Source: Thermoplasmata archaeon (lineage in GTDB: Archaea; Thermoplasmatota; Thermoplasmata; Lutacidiplasmatales; UBA184). Taken from it: 64,000 nucleotides of DNA. The DNA lies in assembly GCA_022750435.1 (NCBI GenBank), contig JAKIVS010000010.1, forward strand, positions 1-64,000, read 5' to 3'. Position numbers and translations under genes: made by a program. A model generated the notes under the pieces. It was not told where the DNA came from. It was given only the letters and a program-made list of their open reading frames with translations, and made no database searches. This document shows positions 37,418-45,975 of this stretch, piece after piece; position 1 is the first letter of the stretch; each line of letters begins with the position of its first letter.

Positions 37418-39112
37418 CTAGGCGGTGACCGGGGACGACTCCGACGTCGCCGCCGCGACCGGCAGGCCGCGGGAGGACGGGAGCGGGGCGGGCTTGGGGC
37501 CGGTCATCTGCGTGGGTGCGGGCTCGCCCCACGGGTCGTCGCTCGTCACGCGGCGGCCGGCGAAGTAGCTGTAGATCATGTTGAAGGCGAACACCAGTTG
37601 GCCGAGCCCGAGGATGAGCGCGCCGACGCTCGAGACGAAGTTCCAGAACTGGAAATTCTCCGTCGGGAGGTAGGTATAGACCCGGCGGGGCAGCCCCTCC
37701 GCTCCGAGGATGAACATCGGGAACAGCAGCATGTTCACGCCGATGTAGGTCAGGAGGAAGTGGACGTGGCCGAGGGATTGGGAGTACCAGCGCTTGGTCC
37801 AGATCGGGTAGTAGAAGTAGATCCCGGCGAAGATCCCCATCAACGTCCCGCCCAGGAGGATGTAGTGGAAGTGGGCCACGACGAAGTACGTCCCGTGGTA
37901 CAGGTAGTCGATCGGGATCGAGGCGAGCAGGAGGCCCGAGAGGCCGCCGATGACGAAGCCGGTGATGAACGCCACGCAGAACCACATCGGGACCGCCATC
38001 CAGATCTGGCCGCCCCAGAGCGTCGCGACCCAGTTGAACGTCTTCACCGCCGACGGGACGGCGATCGCCATCGTCGAGAGCATGAACACGAACCGGAGGT
38101 CCGTGGAAATGCCGGTGACGAACATGTGGTGTTCCCAGACGGCAAACGAGAGGACCGCGAAGACGCCGAGCGAGACGGCCATCGCCCCGTAACCGAAGAT
38201 GTCCTTTCTCGCCAGTTTCGGGAGGACGGTCGAGATGATCCCGAACGCCGGTAACACCATCACGTAGACTTCGGGGTGCGCGAAGAACCAGAACATGTTC
38301 TGGTAGAGCAGCGCTCCACCGAGGGGAGTCCCGTTCGCGGCCGCCAGGATGTGCGTGCCGAAGTTCCGGTCCGACAGGACCATCGTGAGCGCGATCGAGA
38401 GGGACGGCAGCGCGAAGATCAGCAGGACCGAGTTGACCAGCGTCGCCCAGACGAAGAGGGGCAGGTTCCAGTAGTGGACCCCGGGCGCGCGGTGCTTGAC
38501 GATCGTGACGAGGAAGTTGATCGCGCCGAGCATGGAGGAGGCGGAGAGGATGTGGAGCCCGAGGATCCACAGGTCGACGCCGTGCGGGTTCGGTCCGTAC
38601 GCCTGGAGGGAGAGCGGGACGTAGCCGGTCCACCCGGCGTACGCGTTCGAGAGGATCAGGATGACGCCGGCGGGGGGAATCATCCAGAACGCGATTGCGT
38701 TGATCCGGGGGAGGGCCATCTCCTTCGCCCCGATCATCGACGGGACGAGGTAGTTGCCGAACCCCGCGAGGACGGGCATGATGAACATGAAGATCATCAG
38801 CACGCCGTGCATCGTGAACAGCGTCGAGTAGACGTCCGGCGTGATGCCGAGCGTCGTCTGGGGGTCGAGCCCTAGGCCCTGGACGAACCCGAGGTCCGTG
38901 CGGATCAGGACGGCGTAGATCCCCCCGATGAAGAAGAAGATCAGGCCCGTCGTGATGTACATCAGACCAATGCGCTTGTGGTCGGTGGTGAACAGGTAGA
39001 GCTTCGCCTTCCGGACGAACCAGTCGCCGTGGTAGCGGAGGACGAAGAGACCGAACCCGGCGAGCGCGAGAATGATCGCGAGTTCGGCGATGGGTCCTGC
39101 GAGGTCGTACAT
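37418..39112 (-). CDS. coxA: Heme-copper oxidase subunit I
   Basis: [69 protein letters not shown]. Confidence 0.97.
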   Translation of the reverse strand: MYDLAGPIAELAIILALAGFGLFVLRYHGDWFVRKAKLYLFTTDHKRIGLMYITTGLIFFFIGGIYAVLIRTDLGFVQGLGLDPQTTLGITPDVYSTLFTMHGVLMIFMFIMPVLAGFGNYLVPSMIGAKEMALPRINAIAFWMIPPAGVILILSNAYAGWTGYVPLSLQAYGPNPHGVDLWILGLHILSASSMLGAINFLVTIVKHRAPGVHYWNLPLFVWATLVNSVLLIFALPSLSIALTMVLSDRNFGTHILAAANGTPLGGALLYQNMFWFFAHPEVYVMVLPAFGIISTVLPKLARKDIFGYGAMAVSLGVFAVLSFAVWEHHMFVTGISTDLRFVFMLSTMAIAVPSAVKTFNWVATLWGGQIWMAVPMWFCVAFITGFVIGGLSGLLLASIPIDYLYHGTYFVVAHFHYILLGGTLMGIFAGIYFYYPIWTKRWYSQSLGHVHFLLTYIGVNMLLFPMFILGAEGLPRRVYTYLPTENFQFWNFVSSVGALILGLGQLVFAFNMIYSYFAGRRVTSDDPWGEPAPTQMTGPKPAPLPSSRGLPVAAATSESSPVTA

Positions 39113-39127
39113 CGGTTCTCTCCCCTC

Positions 39128-39526
39128 CTACATCAGCAACTGGGCCACGACGTAGGCGGCGCCTCCGAGGGCGGCCGCGACCACGAGCCAGCTCAGCAGG
39201 GTCGCCGTCCCCGACGGGGTGACCGGGCCCGGCGTGGCGGGCCGGAACCGGCGCCCGAGCGGCCAGGACCGGTAGGTCCGGTCCACGAGGTGGACGAGCA
39301 TCGCCCCCATCGTGAACATCGCCGCGACGGCGAGCCCGAAGGAGGTCTCGACCCCGGTCCCGACGAGGGCCCCGAGTCGGACGACGTAGACGAACAAGCC
39401 GACGATGCCCGCGATCATCAGCACGATGATCGCGTAGTAGAGCCGGAGCACCCGGGCCGCGGTCTCCGCGCGGTGCGCCTCGACGAAATCGACGCCGGGG
39501 TCGGAGGGAGCGGGGGTCTCACTCAA
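39128..39526 (-). CDS. Small membrane protein of respiratory cluster, possible oxidase subunit
   Basis: About 132 aa, three predicted TM, TTG start overlapping the next gene; between coxA and the cytochrome b gene. Confidence 0.65.
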   Translation of the reverse strand: MSETPAPSDPGVDFVEAHRAETAARVLRLYYAIIVLMIAGIVGLFVYVVRLGALVGTGVETSFGLAVAAMFTMGAMLVHLVDRTYRSWPLGRRFRPATPGPVTPSGTATLLSWLVVAAALGGAAYVVAQLLM

Positions 39527-39785
39527 AGAGCCGCACCTCCCGGTGAGGGACGCCGCGGAGCCGGTCGACCCGGTAGAGGATCCCGGTGAGGAGGAGCATG
39601 GCGATGGAGGCGACGAACGCGCCGCCCACGAACGCCGGCACGTCGAGGAGCCAGTTGCCGGTCGCGAACAGTTGGGTGAGCCCATAGACGACGAACGCGG
39701 CGGCGACGGTGCCGATCAGCAGGAGGATGGCCAGGACCCCCCAGAGCCAGCCGGTCCGGTACTCCGTCTTGGTCGGGTCAGTCAT
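39519..39785 (-). CDS. Small two-TM membrane protein of respiratory cluster
   Basis: MTDPTKTEYRTGWLWGVLAILLLIGTVAAAFVVYGLTQLF...VGGAFVASIAMLLLTGILYRV; overlaps both neighbours. Confidence 0.65.
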   Translation of the reverse strand: MTDPTKTEYRTGWLWGVLAILLLIGTVAAAFVVYGLTQLFATGNWLLDVPAFVGGAFVASIAMLLLTGILYRVDRLRGVPHREVRLFE

Positions 39786-41124
39786 GCGCTCGCGCCTCCG
39801 CAACGGCGGGCATCGAGGTGCCCGTAGGGTAGGCGCCCGGCCGCTGGGCCCCCATTCCGCTCTGCGCGGCGAGGCGGGCGCGGTAGCTCTTCTGATAGCG
39901 CCAGTAGAACAGACCGACGAACAGCGCGTTGAACGCGAACAGCGGGCCGAGCCGCTCCGCGACGAGCATCGGGGAGATCGACACGCCCGGCGTCAGGCCG
40001 CCCCAGACCGTCATCAGGACGAACATCTCGAGCAGCGAGCTCCCGATGAACAGGAACACGGGCCGGTCCCGCGGGTGAGTGCGCTTCGAGCGGTCGAGGA
40101 ACGGCAGGAACAGCACGTACAGGATGATCACCGTCGTCACGCCGACCGCGATCACCGGCGTGACCCCCTCGAAATCGACGAGCTTGAACACCCAGAGGAA
40201 GTACCAATCCGGTTCGGTGACCACCCCCGCGGCGCTCAGGTCCCCCGCGTAGGTCGGAAGGGTCCATGGCCAGAGGGCGGCGAGGCCGAGCAGGAGCCCG
40301 ATGTAGAGCAGGGCCCACTTGGTGATGTAGAAGAGAATGTGGGGCATGAACGGAACGTGCTTCTTGTCCTCCTCCTCAGTGAACCGCCGGCGCTGGAGCG
40401 GGTCGGAGGTCGCCGGCGGAGCGATACCGTGCGACTCGAACAGCGCGATGTGGGCGTAGAGCAGCGCGCCGAGCGCGAGCGGCAGCAGAAGGACGTGCGC
40501 CGCAAACATCCGCGATAACAGACCTTGTCCGGTTCCGTCGGAGAGGATCAGGGGACCGAGGAGCGGCCCGGCGTAGGGGAGTCGGATCGCCAGGACGAGG
40601 CCGACGTTGGTCGCGTTGAGGGAGATCTGCGTGTACGGGAGGAGGTAGCCCGTGAACCCCATGCCGAGGGTCACAAGCATGAGGAGCGAGCCGACCATCC
40701 AGGAGAATTCCCGGGGGGCTTTGTAGACGCCGAGGTAGTAGCCCCGGTAGAAGTGGACGAACGCGAGGAAGATCATCGCGTACGCGCCGTAGAGATGGGT
40801 GGACAGCAGCAGCTGACCCATCGGTACGGAATGGATGATGTAGTACGTGCTGCACCACGCGGCCGGCGACGAGGACAGCGTCCCGGCGGCCTGGCCGCAC
40901 GCCGTGTAGGTCGGGTTGACGCTCGGCTGGTAGTACAGCAGCAGCAGCAGGCCGGAGATCACCTGGTAGAGGAACGCGTTGACGACGAACGCGCCGGTCC
41001 AGTACGACGGCTTGAACGTGAACTCCGGTTGCGGTCGGAGCGCCCACTTGGGCATCCCGGTCCGGTCTTCGACGAACCCCCAGACCTGGTTCAAGGTCCG
41101 GTTGAACCAACGCTCGAACCCCAC
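39778..41124 (-). CDS. Cytochrome b of bc-type complex
   Basis: TGAFVVNAFLYQVISGLLLLLYYQPS, LLLSTHLYGAYAMIFLAFVHFYRGYYLG, FTGYLLP, FAAHVLLLPLALGALLYAHIALFESHG, EPDWYFLWVFK (PEWY-like). Confidence 0.95.
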   Translation of the reverse strand: MGFERWFNRTLNQVWGFVEDRTGMPKWALRPQPEFTFKPSYWTGAFVVNAFLYQVISGLLLLLYYQPSVNPTYTACGQAAGTLSSSPAAWCSTYYIIHSVPMGQLLLSTHLYGAYAMIFLAFVHFYRGYYLGVYKAPREFSWMVGSLLMLVTLGMGFTGYLLPYTQISLNATNVGLVLAIRLPYAGPLLGPLILSDGTGQGLLSRMFAAHVLLLPLALGALLYAHIALFESHGIAPPATSDPLQRRRFTEEEDKKHVPFMPHILFYITKWALLYIGLLLGLAALWPWTLPTYAGDLSAAGVVTEPDWYFLWVFKLVDFEGVTPVIAVGVTTVIILYVLFLPFLDRSKRTHPRDRPVFLFIGSSLLEMFVLMTVWGGLTPGVSISPMLVAERLGPLFAFNALFVGLFYWRYQKSYRARLAAQSGMGAQRPGAYPTGTSMPAVAEARAHD

Positions 41125-41137
41125 CTCGTCCCCTCCC

Positions 41138-41950
41138 TTACACGATGTTGCAGAGGCGGATCGGCGTCTGTTGCGAGAGCTGGCTCGAGTTCCCGACCGG
41201 GTAGTCGCCGCTTAGCGTGTCGAGGTGGCCGTTGACCGGCGGCCCGACTTCGTTGACCGCGTAGATCGTGTCGTCGGTCTGGTCCCACTCCAGGATCACC
41301 TGGGGAAGCGGCAGGACGGCGGGGCCCGTCAGGTTCGAGGCCCCATTCGTGACGTCGTAGGTCGACCCGTGGCAGGAGCAGTGGATGTAGAACGCCTTCC
41401 CGCCGGGAGTCTGCGGGCAGGTTCCCGCCGGGTAGTACGAGATTGCGGGCGCGGGGCAGCCGAGGTGCTGGCAGATCGCGCTGAACGCGACGATCGACTT
41501 CTGGGTCCCGATCCCGTTCAGGACGTTGGTCGCCCCGCTCCCGGACGAGGCACCCGAAGCGGGGGCGACGTTGATCAGGAAGTTGGGTTCGTTACGGAGG
41601 GGGTAGTTGAACGTCAGCACCGCGTTCGTGTCGGCGTTGTACTCCTTCTCGACCTTGGTGACGGTCAGCGGGGTGCCGTCAAGATCGAGGAGCTGGACGC
41701 GGGCGTAGCCGGTCGCCCCGATCATGGGAGGCTGGGCGTACTGCAGCGAACCTCCGACGAGGCCGCCCCCGGCCGCGCCAACCACACCGGCGGCGACGAG
41801 CAGCTTCAGCACGTTGCGTTTCGTCTCGTCGACCTCGCCCGTGGCGACCGGGTTCGCCGGGGCAAGCCGTCGGAGCTGGCCGACCGGAAAGTCGAGCGCC
41901 GCGGCGGGGGCTGCGACGAACGGACACGTGGAGGGGCAGTCGAGCTCCAT
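41138..41950 (-). CDS. Rieske iron-sulfur protein
   Basis: CQHLGCPAP and CSCHGSTYD cluster ligands; N-terminal KRNVLKLLVAAGVVGAAGGGL anchor. Confidence 0.94.
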   Translation of the reverse strand: MELDCPSTCPFVAAPAAALDFPVGQLRRLAPANPVATGEVDETKRNVLKLLVAAGVVGAAGGGLVGGSLQYAQPPMIGATGYARVQLLDLDGTPLTVTKVEKEYNADTNAVLTFNYPLRNEPNFLINVAPASGASSGSGATNVLNGIGTQKSIVAFSAICQHLGCPAPAISYYPAGTCPQTPGGKAFYIHCSCHGSTYDVTNGASNLTGPAVLPLPQVILEWDQTDDTIYAVNEVGPPVNGHLDTLSGDYPVGNSSQLSQQTPIRLCNIV

Positions 41951-42135
41951 CAGAGCGTCCTCCCGCGGGTGTCGATCTCCATGTCGTCCGCCGATCCCGC
42001 CGCGGGGATGGCCGCCTCGCCAGGGAGCTCCGCGCGGTCGCTCCCGTAGAACGCCGCCCAGGTGATCCCGAGGCCGGCGAAGATGAGGAGGATCTCGACG
42101 AGGGTGATCTGGTCGTCGATGGAGAGCGCGCTCAT
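41950..42135 (-). CDS. Small single-TM protein between Rieske and Tat genes
   Basis: MSALSIDDQITLVEILLIFAGLGITWAAFYGSDRAELPGEAAIP...; overlaps both neighbours. Confidence 0.6.
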   Translation of the reverse strand: MSALSIDDQITLVEILLIFAGLGITWAAFYGSDRAELPGEAAIPAAGSADDMEIDTRGRTL

Positions 42136-42509
42136 CGGAGTCCCGGACCCTCCAGTCCCGCGCCGGGAGTCGCCACCGACCATCGGTCGGGGCCGATCCC
42201 GAAGGAGCTCGCGGAGACCGAGGCGAACGCCGCGACCGGCGGCGTCGTCACGGCCACGGGGATCCCCGGCGTCTGCGAGCCGTCGTCGTACCCGAGGAGC
42301 GCCCCGCGGAAGGAGAGGACGTTCCCGTTCCGTGGGGACGGCAGGTCGGCGGCCCGGGTCAGCTCCCCGAGCAGCTCCTGCTTCAGCCGGACGAACCGAC
42401 CGTAGTAGCGGCCGAACTGGCGGAGGAGGGCCCCGCTTTCGCGGCCGAACAAGAGGAACGCCGCCACGACGACGATGATCATCCAGTCGATGTCGGAGAA
42501 CAGGGCCAT
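42132..42509 (-). CDS. Divergent TatA/TatB-like protein
   Basis: N-terminal TM then FGRESGALLRQFGRYYGRFVRLKQELLGELTR amphipathic helix; next to tatC. Confidence 0.65.
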   Translation of the reverse strand: MALFSDIDWMIIVVVAAFLLFGRESGALLRQFGRYYGRFVRLKQELLGELTRAADLPSPRNGNVLSFRGALLGYDDGSQTPGIPVAVTTPPVAAFASVSASSFGIGPDRWSVATPGAGLEGPGLR

Positions 42510-42515
42510 GCTAGC

Positions 42516-43346
42516 TCACCCCGCCACCGCGCTCGGACCGATCCGACGGGCGGTGGACCGGCGTTCCCAACGGCTCGCGAACCACGCCCCGCCGAAGTAG
42601 AGGGCGATCATCGGCGCCGCGATCAGCAGCATGGTGATGCCCGAGTTGTCCGGAGTGACCAGCATCCCGAAGACGAGCGAGCCGATCACGGCCCCGCGCC
42701 AGTGCTTGCGCCAGGTGGCGGCGCGAACCACGCCGAGTCGGGTGAGGCTGTAGACAAACACCGGCAGCTCGAACACGAGGCCGAAGGCGAGGGAGTAGAG
42801 CAAGGCGAACTGGACAAACTGCTGCACCCCGAGGACGGGGGCGAGGCCCATCGCCGCGACGTACAGGAACAGGAGGCGGAACGTGAGCGGGGTGATGAAG
42901 AACACACCGAGCGCGGTTCCCACGGCGAACAGCGCCGTCGCCGGGAGCCCGATGTGGCGGATCATCTCCCGCTCGTTGCGGCGAAGCGCCGGGACGAGGA
43001 ACGCGCCGACCTCGTGGATGATCCACGGCATCCCGAGGATCACGGTCAGCAGGACCCCGATCTCGATCTGGACCATGATCGAGTCGCCGACGCCCACGTT
43101 GAGCAGGACCACGTTCGAGGGGAGCTCCAGTTGGACGAGCGCCCGGAACGCCTGCGCGGTGACGTTGTAGAAGAGGTTCGGCCAAGGGTACGCGAACGGG
43201 ATCGTCCGCCCCAGCAGACGCAGCGGGAACGGCTTCAGCTCGAAGGTGATCAAAAACCCGAAGATCGGCGCCAGCACCATGGCGATGCGGACGAGGCGCC
43301 GACGGACCTCTCCCAGGATGGAGAGGACCTTCCCAATCTCCTGCAT
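42516..43346 (-). CDS. tatC: Sec-independent translocase TatC
   Basis: GEVRRRLVRIAMVLAPIFGFLITFEL...ARRNEREMIRHIG...FGLVFELPVFVYSLTRLGVV...TPDNSGITMLLIAAPMIALYFG. Confidence 0.92.
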   Translation of the reverse strand: MQEIGKVLSILGEVRRRLVRIAMVLAPIFGFLITFELKPFPLRLLGRTIPFAYPWPNLFYNVTAQAFRALVQLELPSNVVLLNVGVGDSIMVQIEIGVLLTVILGMPWIIHEVGAFLVPALRRNEREMIRHIGLPATALFAVGTALGVFFITPLTFRLLFLYVAAMGLAPVLGVQQFVQFALLYSLAFGLVFELPVFVYSLTRLGVVRAATWRKHWRGAVIGSLVFGMLVTPDNSGITMLLIAAPMIALYFGGAWFASRWERRSTARRIGPSAVAG

Positions 43347-43452
43347 GGCTCACGTCCACCAACCTCGCCCGAACGGTCGTTGACGGCTCCGGGACGGAGC
43401 CGGCGGGGCTTCGACCGGTCCGACGTTGCCCATCTCGCCTCGAGACCGCACT

Positions 43453-43653
43453 CTAGCGGGGGTCCGTCGACGGTACGGCCGTGGCCTTCGCCTGCTCGGC
43501 CTTCAGCTCCCGCTCGACCTCGAGCCGGCCGCGCTTGAACTCTCCAATCGAGCGACCCAGGCTGTGAGCGAGGGCGGGGATCTTGCTGGACCCGTAGAAC
43601 AGGACCAGTACCACGATGCCGATGATCAGCCAGTCGTCCAACGAATCGAACAT
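43453..43653 (-). CDS. tatA: Twin-arginine translocase TatA
   Basis: MFDSLDDWLIIGIVVLVLFYGSSKIPALAHSLGRSIGEFKRGRLEVERELK. Confidence 0.92.
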   Translation of the reverse strand: MFDSLDDWLIIGIVVLVLFYGSSKIPALAHSLGRSIGEFKRGRLEVERELKAEQAKATAVPSTDPR

Positions 43654-43689
43654 AGATTCTCGTCGACCACCGTCGGCGGGGGTATGTGG

Positions 43690-43731
43690 CGTTCGTACCG
43701 GGAAGTGCGACCCGTACGAACGGTCCGGACC
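43690..43731. promoter_or_regulatory. Inverted repeat plus 12-bp palindrome upstream of tatA
   Basis: cgttcgtac-N15-gtacgaacg (9-bp arms) directly followed by cggtccggaccg; TATA-like TTTAAGTA just upstream on the minus strand. Confidence 0.5.
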
Positions 43732-43747
43732 GTCGGTACTTAAACCC

Positions 43748-44788
43748 CTACGCGGGGGATGCGACGATCGACTCGTTTCCGACCGAGACGGCGCGGTCGA
43801 CCGCGACCTCCGCCAACGTCGAGAGGCAGGCGGCGCTCCGCTGCGCGGCGACCGTGGCGGCGTGCAGGCCCGTGCGGCGGGCGGTGACCCCCATCTTGTC
43901 CGCGGACTCTCCGGCGGCGACTCCGAGGGCGTTGAGCAGGGAGTACGCCTCGCAGGCGTCGGCGAGGGACGGCCGGATCAGCGTGTCGACCACCGCTTTC
44001 AATCCCACCTTCAGTTCGCCCAGGTGGAGCCGAAGGGCGGCGGTGTCGGCGGCCGGGCGCTCCCGGCCAGAGTCGAGCAGCTCCGCAATCTCCGAGAGGA
44101 GTCCGCCCAATTCCTGGAGCGCATGGACCACGACCCGCCACTCGAGGAGCTGCCGGGGGTCCGGGCTCCCAATCCGTCGGGCAAGCGACCAGTCTCGGCT
44201 GGCGAGGAACAGCTGCCGGACCAGCAGGGAGAGAACGCGCTGCGTCTCCTCATCGAGGGATGGAAGCCGCTTCGAGTGGCCCTTGCGGTCGAGGAGCGTC
44301 TCCGACTCCTCGAGGAAGGCGATCAGAATCATCTTCATCCGCTGGACCAGCTGCGGCAGCCCGTACTTCGACGGGTCGATGAAATTCTGGAGGACGATCC
44401 GGTTCGGCTCCTGTGCGACGACCGAGACGCCGATCAGCTTGCGCGCCGCGCTCAGCAGCTCCTCGACCCGCTCCGGCGGGAGGGGCGACTCGCTTCGGAT
44501 CTCGATGGCGTCGTGGCCAACGCGGTAGGCGCCGACGATCAGCCGCTCGAGGACGCCGGGCGTGTCGAACGACTGCGCCTGGACCAGGTAGGGGGTTCCG
44601 ACGACGGCGGTGCCCGCGACGGGGGCGGGCCGGAGGTAGAGCGTTCCGTCGTCGTTCTGGTCAAAGACGATGAGGTCCCCCGGACGCAGGTTCATCGCCT
44701 CCGCCCACGGTTTCGGCAGCGTGACCGCGATGGAGGAATGTCCGGCTTTCAGGACGCGGCGCTCACGACTCGGGACTCCCCATGCCAT
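43748..44788 (-). CDS. AbrB-domain/PhoU-domain regulator
   Basis: N-terminal RERRVLKAGHSSIAVTLPKPWAEAMNLRPGDLIVFDQNDDGTLYL (AbrB/SpoVT), then two PhoU-like helical segments. Confidence 0.85.
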   Translation of the reverse strand: MAWGVPSRERRVLKAGHSSIAVTLPKPWAEAMNLRPGDLIVFDQNDDGTLYLRPAPVAGTAVVGTPYLVQAQSFDTPGVLERLIVGAYRVGHDAIEIRSESPLPPERVEELLSAARKLIGVSVVAQEPNRIVLQNFIDPSKYGLPQLVQRMKMILIAFLEESETLLDRKGHSKRLPSLDEETQRVLSLLVRQLFLASRDWSLARRIGSPDPRQLLEWRVVVHALQELGGLLSEIAELLDSGRERPAADTAALRLHLGELKVGLKAVVDTLIRPSLADACEAYSLLNALGVAAGESADKMGVTARRTGLHAATVAAQRSAACLSTLAEVAVDRAVSVGNESIVASPA

Positions 44789-44806
44789 TGGAACGCCTTC
44801 GAACCT

Positions 44807-44823
44807 CCTACGAGGTCCGTAGG
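44807..44823. promoter_or_regulatory. Palindrome upstream of AbrB-PhoU regulator gene
   Basis: CCTACG-aggtc-CGTAGG, overlapping ggttggaacc, about 20 nt upstream of the start codon. Confidence 0.4.
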
Positions 44824-44880
44824 TTGGAACCTGACCGCCTTCTTAGACGTTGCGGCTCCGGTTCCTCGCCGGTGGGGAAC

Positions 44881-45567
44881 CTACGGCGCCTTCGGAGGTT
44901 GGGTCGGCGCGGGGGTCGGCTCGGGGTATCCGAGACGCTCCGGGGGCATCTCCTCGGCGGCCCCGCGACGCTTTCCCACGACGAATCCCAGGACGAGCGC
45001 GAGGATGACGAGCCCGACGATCGTCCCGGAGATGATGTAGACCGGGGCGCCCGGACCGTTCGCGGTCGAGAGGCTTCCCGGCGCCTCACCCGAGCCGAGG
45101 AGTCCCGACATCGAGGGGAAGTGGCCCGGCTCGGTGCAGACGTACTCGTAGACCCCGACGGCCGGGGCCGTGAAGTTCGCGTAGAACTTCGCGCCCGTCG
45201 TCGCGCCGACCTGGATGTTGACGATCGGCGCGTGGGAGGAGAAGTACGCGGTGAGGTCGCTCGCCGTGTCCGTGGTCGGGAAGGTGTAGCCCGCGGTCGG
45301 CGAGAGGGTGAAGGTGTGCGGGATCGTCCCGAGCTGAGTGACCGTGACGTGCACGGAGTCGCCGGGCTGGACCTCGCCGATGTTCGTCGTGAAGGCGAGC
45401 TGGTCGGAGACGCTCACGTTCAGGAAATCGACGCCGCTCGCCGCCGTGCGAACGCCGGAAGCCGGGAGGGCCGAGTGGGTCGGCGCGACGCTCGGCACGA
45501 GGGCGATCCCGAGGACGGCGGCAACGATCAGTAGCGCGGCGGCGGCACGTGCGTACGGCCTAGGCAT
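44881..45567 (-). CDS. Membrane-anchored blue-copper protein (halocyanin/plastocyanin-like)
   Basis: Signal peptide; IPHTFTL; EYVCTEPGHFPSM (C-x4-H-x3-M type 1 Cu ligands); C-terminal TM. Confidence 0.88.
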   Translation of the reverse strand: MPRPYARAAAALLIVAAVLGIALVPSVAPTHSALPASGVRTAASGVDFLNVSVSDQLAFTTNIGEVQPGDSVHVTVTQLGTIPHTFTLSPTAGYTFPTTDTASDLTAYFSSHAPIVNIQVGATTGAKFYANFTAPAVGVYEYVCTEPGHFPSMSGLLGSGEAPGSLSTANGPGAPVYIISGTIVGLVILALVLGFVVGKRRGAAEEMPPERLGYPEPTPAPTQPPKAP

Positions 45568-45711
45568 CGTGGAAACCCGGCGCGCGGAACGCGCGCTCGG
45601 GCGGCGGGACGGAGAGGCCGCTTCAAAGGGGTTTGGTACGAACCTCGGTGGAACCAGGGCCTGGGGATCCGCCCCCCGAAGCCCGGACGATCGGGGTTCC
45701 GGTACGTACGC

Positions 45712-45975
45712 GTGAAATATCAAGCGACGGACCTCCTTGCCGTCGTGCGCCCGAGGGCCCTCGCTCGCGCGCTCCTCGGGTGGGGCGCCGTCGCTGCATT
45801 CGCCGGCTCGACGGGGTTCGCCGCGGCGAACCCCACGAACCTCCAGGAGACAACCCCGTTGCTCTGGGTGATGATGGCGATCTCGGTCGCCGGGGCGATC
45901 GTCACCTACGCCTTCCTCGCCTACGCGATCTGGCGCTACCGCGACCCGCATACGAAGGGGCGGCGCTATGGATAG
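45712..45975 (+). CDS. N-terminal segment of split cytochrome c oxidase subunit II
   Basis: 87 aa ending LLWVMMAISVAGAIVTYAFLAYAIWRYRDPHTKGRRYG, like CoxII TM1; overlaps the CuA ORF by 8 nt. Confidence 0.7.
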   Translation: MKYQATDLLAVVRPRALARALLGWGAVAAFAGSTGFAAANPTNLQETTPLLWVMMAISVAGAIVTYAFLAYAIWRYRDPHTKGRRYG

